From contig NZ_BSRG01000006.1 of assembly GCF_040363165.1 (NCBI RefSeq), positions 100,144 through 164,143 on the forward strand: DNA of 64,000 nt, written 5' to 3'. The translations under genes and the position numbers were made by a program. The stretch comes from Thermus sp. LT1-2-5 (GTDB lineage Bacteria > Deinococcota > Deinococci > Deinococcales > Thermaceae). Under the pieces are notes generated by a model. The model ran no database searches. It was not told the origin of the DNA and saw only the letters and a program-made list of their open reading frames with translations. Of the stretch, positions 1-8,383 are shown piece by piece. How positions within the stretch are numbered: position 1 is the first letter of the stretch; each line of letters begins with the position of its first letter.

Positions 1-1
1 G

Positions 2-937
2 GCGGAGATCCACCCCGCCCCCACCGCCTTCCAGGAGGCCTTCGCCCGGCTCCGCCTCCCCTGGGACGAGGCCCGCTTCTTCTCCCTCCACGCCAGGCCC
101 CTTGGGGGGGTGCTCCTGGAGGTTTCCCTCTCCCCCCTTTCCGTGATCTACACCGACCCCGAGAACACCCCCGCCCGGATCGCGGAGGCCCTCCTGGCCA
201 TGGGGGTCGGGCCCTTCCGGGCCCACGTGGCGGAAAGGCTCGGGGAGGAGGACGAGCGGGTACGGAGCTTCCCGAGCCTCGAGGCCGTGGTCCAAGAGCG
301 CTTCCTGGACCCCAACGTCCTTATCCTGGAGGCCCAGGGCCCCCTCCCTCCCCGCCTGGGCTTCTTCCCCGACGAGGCCTTTGAGCAGCGGGTGCCCAAG
401 CGGGGCCTCATCACCAAACGGGAGGTGCGGCTTTTGGCCTTGGGCCTCCTCGCCCTTCCCCCGGACGGGATCCTCTGGGACATCGGGGCCGGCACGGGAA
501 GCGTGGGGATCGAGGCGGCGCGGCTCGCCCCTTGGGGCCAGGTCTACGCCGTGGAGAAAAACCCCGAGTCCTGGCCCCACATCGAGGAAAACGCCCGCCG
601 CTTCGGCGCCCACAACCTCGTCCTGGTCCGGGGGGAGGCCCCCGAGGCCCTAAGGGGCCTTCCCGCCCCCCATGCCGTCTTCGTGGGGGGAAGCGGCGGG
701 GAGATGCGGGGGATCCTGGAGGAAAGCCTAAGGGCCTTGCGGCCTGGGGGGAGGTTGGTGGTGGCGGCCATCACCCTGGAAAACCTCTTGGAAGCCCACG
801 CCTTTTTCCGGGAAAGGGGGCTTGGGGTGGAGGGGGTGCAGGTGCAGGCGAGCCGGGTGGTGCCCCTGGGGCCCTACCGCCGCCTGGAGGCGCAAAACCC
901 CACCCTTCTCCTCGCCGCCACCAAGGAGGGCGCATGA
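2..937 (+). CDS. cbiET: Bifunctional cobalt-precorrin-7 C5-methyltransferase / C15-methyltransferase-decarboxylase (CbiE-CbiT), 5'-truncated
   Basis: The open frame runs in from the window edge, so the start lies outside. The first ~100 visible residues are the C-terminal half of a CbiE tetrapyrrole methylase. From about residue 125 a CbiT domain begins (GLITKREVR), with the SAM-binding motif DIGAGTGSVGIEAAR near residue 160. The family methylates C5 and C15 of the corrin ring and removes the C12 acetate, in the cytoplasm. The ATG of cbiL overlaps the stop codon (ATGA), so translation is coupled. The CbiE-CbiT (CobL-type) fusion is common. Only the N-terminal boundary is uncertain. Confidence 0.93.
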   Translation, partial: AEIHPAPTAFQEAFARLRLPWDEARFFSLHARPLGGVLLEVSLSPLSVIYTDPENTPARIAEALLAMGVGPFRAHVAERLGEEDERVRSFPSLEAVVQERFLDPNVLILEAQGPLPPRLGFFPDEAFEQRVPKRGLITKREVRLLALGLLALPPDGILWDIGAGTGSVGIEAARLAPWGQVYAVEKNPESWPHIEENARRFGAHNLVLVRGEAPEALRGLPAPHAVFVGGSGGEMRGILEESLRALRPGGRLVVAAITLENLLEAHAFFRERGLGVEGVQVQASRVVPLGPYRRLEAQNPTLLLAATKEGA

Positions 938-1614
938 GGCTCTACCTCCTGGGCGTGGGCCCCGGGGACCCCGAGCTCATCACCCTGCGGGCCCTCCGCC
1001 TCATCCAGCGCCTCCCCGTCCTCTTCTACCCCCAGGAGGAGGGGCGGGAGCCCCTGGCCCTGCGGATAGCCCGGCCCCACATCCCCCCCGGCAAGCCCCT
1101 CGTCCCCCTCCCCCTCTTCACAGGGCACGACCCCAAGGCCCGGGAGGCGGCGCGGCGGGAGGCGGCGAGGACCATCCTCGAGGCCCTGGCCCGCCACGGG
1201 GAGGGGGGCTACCTGGTCCTGGGGGACAGCCTCCTCTACGCCTCCCCCCTGAACCTCCTCCCCTACCTGGAAGGCATCGCGGTGGAGGCCGTCCCCGGCA
1301 TCAGCGCCCACCAGTTGGCCGCCGCCCGGGTCCTCCGGCCCATCGCCCTGGGGGAGGGAGGGTTCGCCGCGGTTACGGGGCTCAAGGGGGTAGACCCGGA
1401 GGGGCTTGCCCGCTTCCAGAGCGTCTTCGTCTACAAGGCCAAGGACCTCGCCGCCCTGCGGCGGGCCTTCCCCGGACGGAGGGGCTTTGCCTTCCTGCGG
1501 CTCGGCCTGGAAGGGGAAAAGGTCCTTCCCCTGGAGGAGGCGGAAGGGGTGAGCCGGGACTACTGGACCCTGGTGGGGCTTTGGGAGGTTCAGGAGGAAG
1601 AATGGAAAGGGTAG
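934..1614 (+). CDS. cbiL: Cobalt-precorrin-2 C20-methyltransferase
   Basis: This 226-residue protein is a tetrapyrrole (corrin/porphyrin) methylase. The glycine-rich GVGPGDPEL loop lies at residues 6-14, an LGDSLLY strand near residue 97 and VPGISAHQLAA near residue 117, all lining the SAM and substrate cleft. CbiL adds the C20 methyl group to cobalt-precorrin-2. The start ATG overlaps the cbiET stop by 4 nt, and the 3' end overlaps cbiF by 13 nt. CbiL rather than another methylase of the fold is chosen from the long insert after the first strand (LFYPQEEGREPLALRIA) and the operon context. Confidence 0.88.
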   Translation: MRLYLLGVGPGDPELITLRALRLIQRLPVLFYPQEEGREPLALRIARPHIPPGKPLVPLPLFTGHDPKAREAARREAARTILEALARHGEGGYLVLGDSLLYASPLNLLPYLEGIAVEAVPGISAHQLAAARVLRPIALGEGGFAAVTGLKGVDPEGLARFQSVFVYKAKDLAALRRAFPGRRGFAFLRLGLEGEKVLPLEEAEGVSRDYWTLVGLWEVQEEEWKG

Positions 1615-2342
1615 TCCACGTGGTGGGCGGGGGGCCGGGGGACCCCGAGCTCCTCACGGTGAAGGGGGCGAGGCTCCTGAAGGAAGCCCGCTTCGTCCTC
1701 TACACGGGTAGCCTCTTCCCCGAGGAGGCCCTCAAGGCCCTGGCCCCCCAGGCGCGGCTCGCCGACTCCAAGGGCATGGTCCTGGAGGAGATCGTAGCCC
1801 TCCTGGGGGAGGAGGCGGGAAAGGGGAAAGCGGTGCGGCTCCACTCGGGGGACCCCGGGCTCTACGGGACCCTCCTGGAGGAGAAGGAGGCTCTCGAGGC
1901 CCTGGGGGTGCGGGTGGAGGTGGTGCCTGGGGTCACCGCCGCCTTCGCCCTGGCGGCCCGGGCAGGCCTTACCCTCACCGCCCCGGAGGTAGCCCAGGCG
2001 GTGGCCTTCACCCGGCTTGGGGTGCGGACCCCTGTCCCCGAGGGCCAAGACCCCAAAAGCCTGGCGGCCAAGGGCCTCACCCTGGCCATCTACCTCTCGG
2101 GCATGCACCCGAGGCGGCTCTCCCGGGAGCTTTTGGAGGCGGGCCTGGCCCCGGACACCCCCGTGCTCTTCGGGCACAGGGTGGGGCAGGCGGGGGAGGA
2201 GGTGGGGCTCACGGACCTCCTGGGCCTCGCTCGCCTCCCCGCCCGGGACACCACCGTCTTCCTGGTGGGGGAGGCCTTGCGGGCAAGGGGGGTGCGGAGC
2301 CGGCTCTACGACCCGGACTTCCGGCACCGCTACAGGAGGTGA
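1602..2342 (+). CDS. cbiF: Cobalt-precorrin-4 C11-methyltransferase
   Basis: This 246-residue tetrapyrrole methylase carries GGGPGDPELLT at residues 8-18, HSGDPGLYG near residue 83 and VVPGVTAAFA near residue 107. The tract YTGSLFPEEAL and the late segment LAIYLSGMH are typical of CbiF/CobM. It transfers the C11 methyl group in the anaerobic pathway. The start ATG at 1602 lies inside the end of cbiL and follows a purine-rich AGGAGGAAGA tract. The gene ends just before cbiH, sharing the AGGAGGTGA sequence that also serves cbiH. Confidence 0.9.
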   Translation: MERVVHVVGGGPGDPELLTVKGARLLKEARFVLYTGSLFPEEALKALAPQARLADSKGMVLEEIVALLGEEAGKGKAVRLHSGDPGLYGTLLEEKEALEALGVRVEVVPGVTAAFALAARAGLTLTAPEVAQAVAFTRLGVRTPVPEGQDPKSLAAKGLTLAIYLSGMHPRRLSRELLEAGLAPDTPVLFGHRVGQAGEEVGLTDLLGLARLPARDTTVFLVGEALRARGVRSRLYDPDFRHRYRR

Positions 2343-2344
2343 AG

Positions 2345-3208
2345 ATGGGAGAACTCTATCTGGTGGGCGTGGGCCCCGGCGACCTTCCGGGCCTCACCCT
2401 AGGGGCCAAGGAGGCGTTGCAAGGGGCAGAGGTGGTGATCGGCTACAGCACCTACATCAAGCTCCTGGAGGAAATGGGGCTTTTGGAGGGCAAGGAGGTG
2501 GTGCGCAAGGGCATGACGGAGGAGCTAGACCGAGCGGAAGAGGCCCTGGAGCGGGCCCTTTCCGGCAAGCGGGTGGCCCTGGTCTCGGGGGGAGACCCCG
2601 GGATTTACGGCATGGCCGCCCCCGTGCTAGAGCTCATGGAGGAGAGGGGGTTCCACCGGGTGGACGGGGGGGTGGGCTTGCCAGGCCACTTCGCCTGGAA
2701 GGAGCAGGAGCTCCTCCTCAAGGTGATCCCTGGGGTCACCGCGGCCAACGCCGTGGCGAGCCTCCTCGGAAGCCCCCTGGCCCACGATACCTGCCTTATC
2801 AGCCTCTCCGACCTCCTCACCCCCTGGCCCCTCATCGAAAGGCGCCTCCACGCCGCAGGACAAGGGGACTTCGTGGTTGTCCTCTACAACCCCCAGAGCA
2901 AACGGCGCACCTGGCAGCTTGGAAAAAGCGCGGAGATCCTCCTCCGGTACCGCCCCCCGGAAACCCCCGCCGCCCTGGTCAAAAGCGCCTACCGGAAGCG
3001 GGAGGAGGTGACCCTCACCACCCTGGCGGGGCTCAAGGAGGCGGAGGCGGGCATGCTCACCACCGTGGTCATCGGGAACCGTTATAGCCGCTTCTTTGAG
3101 GGCACCCTCCTCACCCCAAGGGGTTACGGGCTCAAGTACGACCTGGAAACGGGGGAACCCCTGCCGGGGGAGACGCCAGGGCTTTCCTTGCGGAGGCGGG
3201 ATGGCTGA
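2345..3208 (+). CDS. cbiH: Cobalt-precorrin-3B C17-methyltransferase
   Basis: A 287-residue member of the CbiH/CobJ branch: GVGPGDLPGLT near residue 7, IGYSTYI near residue 33, SGGDPGIYGMA near residue 81 and VIPGVTAANAVAS near residue 123. The enzyme methylates C17 with ring contraction. ATG 2345 is preferred over the in-frame GTG at 2339 because AGGAGGTGA ends 5-6 nt upstream of it. About 20 extra residues (glycine- and tryptophan-containing) sit just before VIPGVTAAN compared with the usual family layout. The last 8 nt overlap cbiG. Confidence 0.9.
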   Translation: MGELYLVGVGPGDLPGLTLGAKEALQGAEVVIGYSTYIKLLEEMGLLEGKEVVRKGMTEELDRAEEALERALSGKRVALVSGGDPGIYGMAAPVLELMEERGFHRVDGGVGLPGHFAWKEQELLLKVIPGVTAANAVASLLGSPLAHDTCLISLSDLLTPWPLIERRLHAAGQGDFVVVLYNPQSKRRTWQLGKSAEILLRYRPPETPAALVKSAYRKREEVTLTTLAGLKEAEAGMLTTVVIGNRYSRFFEGTLLTPRGYGLKYDLETGEPLPGETPGLSLRRRDG

Positions 3209-4277
3209 GGTGGGCCCCCTGCGGCCGGAGCGGGTGGCGGTGTACACCCTCACCCTGCCGGGGCTCAAGGTGGCGGAGGCAGTGCACCGGGCCCTGCCCG
3301 GGAGCACCCTCTACGCGGCGGGGAAGTACCGGGGGCTCGTGGAGGCCCGGTTCTTTGACGAGCCCATCCGCGATCTTCTCACCAAGACCTGGGCCCTCCA
3401 CGACGGGCACGTTTTCGTCATGGCCGCGGGGATCGTCCTGAGGGCCATCGCCCCCCTCATCCTGGACAAACGGGTGGACCCCGCCGTTTTGGTGGTGGAC
3501 CTCAGGGGACGCTACTTCGTCCCCCTCCTCGCCGGGCACCTCGGGGGGGCCAACCCCCTCGCCCGCTACCTGGCGGAGGCCCTGGAGGGCGAGGCGGTCC
3601 TCACCACGGGCACGGACAGCCTGGCGCTCCCCGCCCCCGACCTCCTGGCCAAGGCCCTGGCGGCGAGGGTACCGGACTGGAGGCCCTTAAAGGACGTCTC
3701 CGCCCTGCTGGTGGACGGGAGGCCCGTGGGCTTCTACTCCGACTGCGTGGACCTGAGCCCCCTGGCCCGCTACCCCACGTTGCGCCTCCTTTCCAGGCCG
3801 GAGCCGGAAGGGGTGGAGGGCATGGTCCTCTTCACGGTGAGGAAGCCCTTTCCCCTCCCCGTCCCCGCCCTCTTCGCCCACCCCCCCGCCCTGGTCCTGG
3901 GCATCGGCTGCAACCGGGGGACCCCCCTGGAGGAGATCCGGCAGGAGGTCCTCCGCTTCCTGGAGGAAAGGGGGGTTGCCCTCGAGGCCCTGGCCCGACT
4001 CGCCACCGCCACCCTAAAGCAGGACGAGGCGGGGCTTCTGGCCATCGCCCAAGAGCTGGGGCTTCCCCTCCGCTTCCACCCCCCTGAGGTGCTGAACGCC
4101 CAGCCCATCCCCAACCCCTCGGAGGTGGTCTTCCGGCACACGGGGCTATGGGGCGTGGCGGAAGCGGCCGTGCTGGCGGAGGGGGCGAGGCTCCTCGTGG
4201 AAAAGACCAAGCGGGGCAACCTCACCCTGGCCCTGGGGGTCCTCCCCTTGCGGATCCCCGAGGAGGCCCTGCCGTGA
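3201..4277 (+). CDS. cbiG: Cobalt-precorrin-5A hydrolase
   Basis: This 358-residue protein has the three-part CbiG layout. The N-terminal part holds MAAGIVLRAIAPL and DLRGRYFVPLLAGHLGGAN (about residues 75-120), a variable middle follows, and the C-terminal domain opens with LGIGCNRGTPLEEI near residue 233. CbiG opens the delta-lactone ring of cobalt-precorrin-5A and releases the C20 fragment as acetaldehyde; it is a marker of the anaerobic (early cobalt) route. ATG 3201 overlaps the cbiH stop, and the 3' end overlaps the GTG start of cbiX by 4 nt. Confidence 0.9.
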   Translation: MAEVGPLRPERVAVYTLTLPGLKVAEAVHRALPGSTLYAAGKYRGLVEARFFDEPIRDLLTKTWALHDGHVFVMAAGIVLRAIAPLILDKRVDPAVLVVDLRGRYFVPLLAGHLGGANPLARYLAEALEGEAVLTTGTDSLALPAPDLLAKALAARVPDWRPLKDVSALLVDGRPVGFYSDCVDLSPLARYPTLRLLSRPEPEGVEGMVLFTVRKPFPLPVPALFAHPPALVLGIGCNRGTPLEEIRQEVLRFLEERGVALEALARLATATLKQDEAGLLAIAQELGLPLRFHPPEVLNAQPIPNPSEVVFRHTGLWGVAEAAVLAEGARLLVEKTKRGNLTLALGVLPLRIPEEALP

Positions 4278-5377
4278 TCCTCCTCGCCGCCCACGGCTCC
4301 CCCGACCGAAGGGCCCAGGCCCTGGCCCGGGGACTGGCCAAGGGGCTGGCGCGGCGGCTTGGGACGGAGGTCCACCTGGGCTTCATCGAGCACGACCGGC
4401 CCACCCTCCTCGAGGCCGCCCTGGCCCTGGCGGCAAGGGGAGGCGGGGTGGTCCTCCCCCTCCTCCTCCTGGGGGCCGGCCACCTCAAGGCGGACCTGCC
4501 CCTAGCCCTGGAGGCGGCAAGGGCCCGCTACCCCGAGGCCCGCTTCCGCCTAGCCCGGCCCCTCGGGACCCACCCTGCCCTGGTGGCGCTTTGGGCGGAG
4601 CGGCTTCGCCGGCGGGGGGCTACTCCCCAAGACGCCGCCCTCCTAGTCCTCCGGGGGGGCTCGGACCCCGGGGCCAACGCGGAGGGGGCCGCCCTGGCCC
4701 GCCTCCTGGAGGAGGCCACGGGCATCCCCACCCTCCCCGCCTACGCCGCCAAGGCCCGCCCTACCCCCCGGGAGGCCCTCCTGCGCCTCGCCGGGCTTAG
4801 GCCCCGGCGGGTCTACCTCCTCCCCCACCTCTTCTTCCGCGGCGTGGTGGAAGAACGCCTCTTAAGGCGGACGGAGGGGCTTGCCCTGGAGGTGCTCCCT
4901 CCCCTCATGGGCCATCCCGCCCTCCTCGAGGCCCTGGTGGACCGCTACCGGGAGGCCCTAGAGGGGGGCTACGCCCCCTGCGACACCTGCCGCTTCCGCT
5001 TCCCCGTGGGCCGCTTTGCTCCCCGGCGGGAGGCGCAGATCGCCGGGCTGCGCGCCCTGCGCCACGCCCTCTTCGCCCCGGGGCGCCACCCCCACGGGCC
5101 CTTCACCCACCTCCTCCTCTGCACGGGGGAGGCCTGCCGGGAAGCCGGGGCCCTGGCCCTCCTCCGCGCCTTGGAGGAGGGGCTTAAGGACCTCGGCCCC
5201 TGGGTGCAGCTCACCCCCACCCCTTGCCTGGGGCGGTGCGGCAAGGGGCCCATCCTCCTGGCCTACCCCGAGGGGGTAGTCTACGGGGGCATGGAACCCA
5301 AGGACGTGCTCCCCTTCCGGAAGGCGCACCTGGAGGGGGGCGAGATCTTTGCGCCCAGACTTTTGGAGGTGATCTAG
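4274..5377 (+). CDS. cbiX: Sirohydrochlorin cobaltochelatase CbiX with C-terminal ferredoxin-like domain
   Basis: The 367-residue product starts with GTG inside the cbiG stop (GTGA). Residues 1-240 are two CbiX chelatase modules: the first has LAAHGSPDRRA (metal-binding His) and LLGAGHLKADLP, the second YLLPHLFFRG. The remainder contains CDTC and then a thioredoxin-fold [2Fe-2S] ferredoxin-like segment with cysteines in CTGEAC and CLGRCGKGP. CbiX inserts Co(II) into sirohydrochlorin, and the Fe-S part may tune metal or redox state. The extra domain resembles CbiW of Bacillus, here fused rather than separate. The chelatase call is firm; the role of the C-terminal part is inferred. Confidence 0.87.
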   Translation: MILLAAHGSPDRRAQALARGLAKGLARRLGTEVHLGFIEHDRPTLLEAALALAARGGGVVLPLLLLGAGHLKADLPLALEAARARYPEARFRLARPLGTHPALVALWAERLRRRGATPQDAALLVLRGGSDPGANAEGAALARLLEEATGIPTLPAYAAKARPTPREALLRLAGLRPRRVYLLPHLFFRGVVEERLLRRTEGLALEVLPPLMGHPALLEALVDRYREALEGGYAPCDTCRFRFPVGRFAPRREAQIAGLRALRHALFAPGRHPHGPFTHLLLCTGEACREAGALALLRALEEGLKDLGPWVQLTPTPCLGRCGKGPILLAYPEGVVYGGMEPKDVLPFRKAHLEGGEIFAPRLLEVI

Positions 5378-5743
5378 ATGGCATGCCACGAGCTTTCGGC
5401 CCTTAGGATTGCCCTAGGAGAACTTTTGGAGAAGGAAGCCCACGACCTCGCCCACGAGCGGGAGGAGCTCGCCCCCGTCCTCGAGGAACGGCCCGAGATC
5501 CGGCAGCTGGCCGAGGCCAAAACCTTCCCCGCCCTCGAGGCCGCCCTGCGGGAGGCCCTCCTCCGCCTGGAGGAGAGGGCGGCCCAAGAGCCCCAGGAGC
5601 CCTACTGGCGGGGGCTCCTCCTGGCGAGCGAGGCCGCTTTGGCCCGGCTCCAAGCCCTACGGGCGGAGGCGGAAGCCTTCTACCAGGACCTGGACGCCCT
5701 CCACCATAGGCTCCACCGCCTCTTCCCGAGAAGGCGGGGATGA
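5378..5743 (+). CDS. Conserved small protein of the cobalamin operon (DUF3209-like)
   Basis: A 121-residue, helix-rich, charged protein whose ATG directly follows the cbiX stop codon and whose end overlaps cobA by 4 nt, so it belongs to the cobalamin operon. The N-terminus MACHELSALR resembles what I remember of DUF3209 proteins, which occur beside cobalamin genes in halophilic archaea and a few bacteria. Cys3/His4 at one end and a His-His-x-x-x-His cluster near the C-terminus could bind metal. No enzymatic motif is visible. The function is unknown; a helper of cobalt insertion is only a guess from position next to cbiX. Confidence 0.7.
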   Translation: MACHELSALRIALGELLEKEAHDLAHEREELAPVLEERPEIRQLAEAKTFPALEAALREALLRLEERAAQEPQEPYWRGLLLASEAALARLQALRAEAEAFYQDLDALHHRLHRLFPRRRG

Positions 5744-6429
5744 GGGGCAAGGTCTACCTGGTGGGGGCGGGATTTGGGGGGCCCGAGCACCTCACCCTAA
5801 GGGCCCTCAGGGCCCTGGAGGAGGCGGAGGTGGTCCTGCACGACCGATTGGTCCACCCCGGGGTCTTGGCCCTGGCCAAGGGGGAGAGGATCCCTGTGGG
5901 CAAGGAGGGGTACGGGGAAAAAACCCCCCAGGAGGCCATCATCGAAAGGCTTATCGCCCTGGCCCGGGCCGGGAAGGTGGTGGCCCGGCTCAAGGGGGGA
6001 GACCCCATGGTCTTCGGCCGGGGCGGGGAGGAGGCCCTGGCCCTCCGGCGGGCGGGCATCCCCTTTGAGGTGATCCCTGGGGTAACGAGCGCCGTGGGGG
6101 CCTTGAGCAACCTGGGCCTACCCCTCACCTTCCGCGGCCTGGCCAAGAGCTTCGCCGTGGCCACGGGGCACGACCCCACCCTTCCCCTGCCCCAAGCGGA
6201 CACCCTGGTCCTCCTCATGCCCCTCCACGCCCTGGCGGGGCTCAAGGAGCGGCTTCTGGAACGCTTCTCCCCCGAAACCCCCTTGGCCCTCCTGGCCCGG
6301 GTGGGCTGGCCAGGGGAGGAGGTGCGGCTGGGACGGATCCGGGACCTCCCGGACCTGGGCACAGGCCTCCCTTCCCCCGCCCTCCTGGTGGTGGGGCCGG
6401 TGGTGGGGCTTTACGCCGAGCTCCTGTGA
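5740..6429 (+). CDS. cobA: Uroporphyrinogen-III C-methyltransferase
   Basis: This 229-residue SUMT-type methylase makes precorrin-2 by methylating C2 and C7 of uroporphyrinogen III, the entry step to the corrin branch. Visible motifs are [15 protein letters not shown] near residue 83, [23 protein letters not shown] near residue 110 and VATGHD near residue 139. The first glycine-rich loop is unusual: it reads GAGFGGPEH where the family normally has GAGPGDPEL. The protein is a little shorter than typical CobA at the C-terminus. ATG overlaps the preceding stop, and the end overlaps cbiB by 4 nt. Confidence 0.87.
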   Translation: MRGKVYLVGAGFGGPEHLTLRALRALEEAEVVLHDRLVHPGVLALAKGERIPVGKEGYGEKTPQEAIIERLIALARAGKVVARLKGGDPMVFGRGGEEALALRRAGIPFEVIPGVTSAVGALSNLGLPLTFRGLAKSFAVATGHDPTLPLPQADTLVLLMPLHALAGLKERLLERFSPETPLALLARVGWPGEEVRLGRIRDLPDLGTGLPSPALLVVGPVVGLYAELL

Positions 6430-7274
6430 GCCTCCTCCTGGCCCTCCTCCTGGACGCCCTCCTGGGGGAGCCCCCCGCCCGCCTCCACCCCGTGGTCTGG
6501 ATGGGGCGGTATTTGGCCTGGGCCTGGAAGCGGGTTCGGGGCTTTGGCTCCGGGGCCTTCTACTGGACCCTGGGGGCCCTCCTCTTTGCCCTTCCCGCCT
6601 TCCTCCTGGACCTCCTCCTCCGCCCCCTGGCCCTGGGGTGGGTTCTCCTGGGCCTCCTCCTGAAGCCTCTCTTTAGCCTCCGGATGCTCCTGGAGGAGGT
6701 GCTTGGGGTGGAAAGGGCGCTAGCCGAGGGCCTCCCCCAGGCCCGCAAGCGCCTCTCCCGCATCGTAAGCCGCAGGACGGAGGACCTCTCGCCGGAGGAG
6801 GTGCGGGAGGCGGCCCTGGAAAGCCTAGCGGAAAACCTCTCCGATAGCCTGGTGGCCCCCCTCCTCTACTACGCCCTTTGGGGCCTAGGCGGGGCGGCGC
6901 TATACCGCTACGCCAACACCGCGGACGCCATGTGGGGCTACCCGGAGCACGGGGCCAAGGGAGCCTTCGCCGCCCGGATGGACGACCTCCTAAACCTCCT
7001 CCCGGCACGGCTCACCGCCCTCCTCCTCTGCCCCCCAGGGCTTTGGCCCCGGCTTTGGCGGGAGGCCCGGAAGACCCCCTCCCCCAACGCCGGCTTCCCC
7101 ATGGCCGCTTTGGCCCTTCGGCTTAGGGTGCGGCTCCGCAAGCGGGGGGTCTACGCCCTGAACCTCGAGGCCCCCTCCCCCACACCCTCCCACACGCGCC
7201 GAGCCCTTTGGCTGGCGGGGAGCCTGGGCTACGGGGTGGGGCTCCTCTTGGCCCTGGCCGGGGAGCTCGGGTAG
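6426..7274 (+). CDS. cbiB: Adenosylcobinamide-phosphate synthase (CbiB/CobD family)
   Basis: A 282-residue integral membrane protein starting with GTG overlapping the cobA stop (GTGA). The opening [21 protein letters not shown] is the family signature, followed by several hydrophobic segments. [35 protein letters not shown] and [10 protein letters not shown] are conserved, as is the late segment [12 protein letters not shown]. CbiB attaches aminopropanol (phosphate) to adenosylcobyric acid at the membrane. It is the last gene of the tightly overlapping part of the operon; a 106-nt gap follows. Confidence 0.9.
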   Translation: MSLLLALLLDALLGEPPARLHPVVWMGRYLAWAWKRVRGFGSGAFYWTLGALLFALPAFLLDLLLRPLALGWVLLGLLLKPLFSLRMLLEEVLGVERALAEGLPQARKRLSRIVSRRTEDLSPEEVREAALESLAENLSDSLVAPLLYYALWGLGGAALYRYANTADAMWGYPEHGAKGAFAARMDDLLNLLPARLTALLLCPPGLWPRLWREARKTPSPNAGFPMAALALRLRVRLRKRGVYALNLEAPSPTPSHTRRALWLAGSLGYGVGLLLALAGELG

Positions 7275-7367
7275 GCGCCTAGCCGGGGCTGCCTGCTCCA
7301 GGGCCCCTCCTTGCCCGCCGCGCCTTCACCCTTAGCCCAGGCCCCATTCTCGCCCCGGGTTCTTCCC

Positions 7368-7373
7368 TACCAT
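7368..7373 (+). promoter_or_regulatory. Putative leaderless -10 element of the cobC-like gene
   Basis: TACCAT is followed by exactly 7 nt and then ATG at 7381. This matches the TANNNT spacing seen at other first genes in this window. No convincing -35 hexamer is visible. The rest of the 106-nt gap (7275-7380) shows no cobalamin-riboswitch hallmark that I can recognise. Confidence 0.45.
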
Positions 7374-7380
7374 GGGGAGC

Positions 7381-8379
7381 ATGCTGGACGACGTGCTAAG
7401 GCCCATCCACGGGGGGCCCGACGGGGGCCCCGAGCCCCTTTACGATTTCTCCACCAACGCCAACGCCCTTGGGCCCAACCCCGTGATCCTCGCCCACCTG
7501 AAGCGAGCGGACCCGAGCCGCTACCCCGACCCCCTCTACCGCAGGCTCCGGGAGGCCCTGGCGGCGGCCCACGGGGTGGCCCCCGAGAACGTGGCTGTGG
7601 GCACGGGGACGAGCGAGCTCATCCACCGCCTGGCCCGCTGGAGCTACCTGCGGGGGCCCATGCTCCTCCTTCCCCCCACCTTCAGCGAGTACGCCCGGGC
7701 GGCGCGGGCCCTGGAGCTCCCCCTTTGGGAGGCCAAAAGCCCCGAGGAGTTCCTCGCCCTCCTCCCCAAGAGCTCCCTGGCCTTCCTCTGCGTGCCCAAC
7801 AACCCCACGGGGGAGGTCTACCCCTTCCTGGAGGAGGCGGCCAAGCGGGCGGGCGGGGCCTTGGTCCTGGACCTCGCCTACCATCCCCTCACGGAAAACC
7901 CCCCTCCCCTCCCCCGGGAAGCCTTCCGGCTTTATAGTCCCAACAAGGCCCACGGCCTCACGGGGGTGCGGGCGGGCTACCTGGTGGCCCCCCTGGACCT
8001 CACCCGCTTCCAGCACCTCGCCCCCTCCTGGCCCGTTTCCGTCTACGGGGAGGCTCTCCTCCTCGGCCACCTGGACCTCGAGGCCCAGGCCTGGCTGGAG
8101 GAGAGCAAAAAGGAGCTTTTCCGCCTGCGGCGCCTCCTGGCGGAGGGGCTCAAGGGACTCGGCCTCGAGGTGCGGGAAAGCCCCGCCAACTTCCTCCTGG
8201 TGCGGGTGGGAAGGGCCACGGAGGTGGCCTTGGCCTTGAGGGAAAGGGGCCTCCGGGTGCGGGACTGCACCAGCTTCGGGCTTCCCGAGTGGCTCCGCCT
8301 TTCCGCCCAAAAGGAGGAGGCCATCGAGGCCCTCCTCCTGGCCCTAAAGCAGGTCCTCGCCGCAGCTCGGGTAGACTAA
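7381..8379 (+). CDS. PLP-dependent aminotransferase-fold enzyme of cobalamin synthesis (threonine-phosphate decarboxylase-like, CobC/CobD)
   Basis: A 332-residue class I/II aminotransferase-fold protein related to histidinol-phosphate aminotransferase. It shows DFSTNANALGP near residue 22, RYPDPLYRRLREALA near residue 42, CVPNNPTGEVY near residue 137 and the PLP-lysine motif SPNKAHGLTGVRAGY (Lys near residue 189). In a cobalamin operon next to cbiB such proteins make (R)-1-amino-2-propanol phosphate from threonine phosphate. ATG 7381 is chosen over ATG 7372 because the candidate -10 TACCAT overlaps the upstream one. A histidinol-phosphate aminotransferase role cannot be excluded from sequence alone. 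Confidence 0.82.
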   Translation: MLDDVLRPIHGGPDGGPEPLYDFSTNANALGPNPVILAHLKRADPSRYPDPLYRRLREALAAAHGVAPENVAVGTGTSELIHRLARWSYLRGPMLLLPPTFSEYARAARALELPLWEAKSPEEFLALLPKSSLAFLCVPNNPTGEVYPFLEEAAKRAGGALVLDLAYHPLTENPPPLPREAFRLYSPNKAHGLTGVRAGYLVAPLDLTRFQHLAPSWPVSVYGEALLLGHLDLEAQAWLEESKKELFRLRRLLAEGLKGLGLEVRESPANFLLVRVGRATEVALALRERGLRVRDCTSFGLPEWLRLSAQKEEAIEALLLALKQVLAAARVD

Positions 8380-8383
8380 GGGC

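Noticed and set aside
7275..7367. Possible cobalamin riboswitch in the gap before the cobC-like gene
   Set aside because: The gap is short and pyrimidine-rich, and I could not find the B12-box or the expected junction. The operon's own leader lies outside the window.
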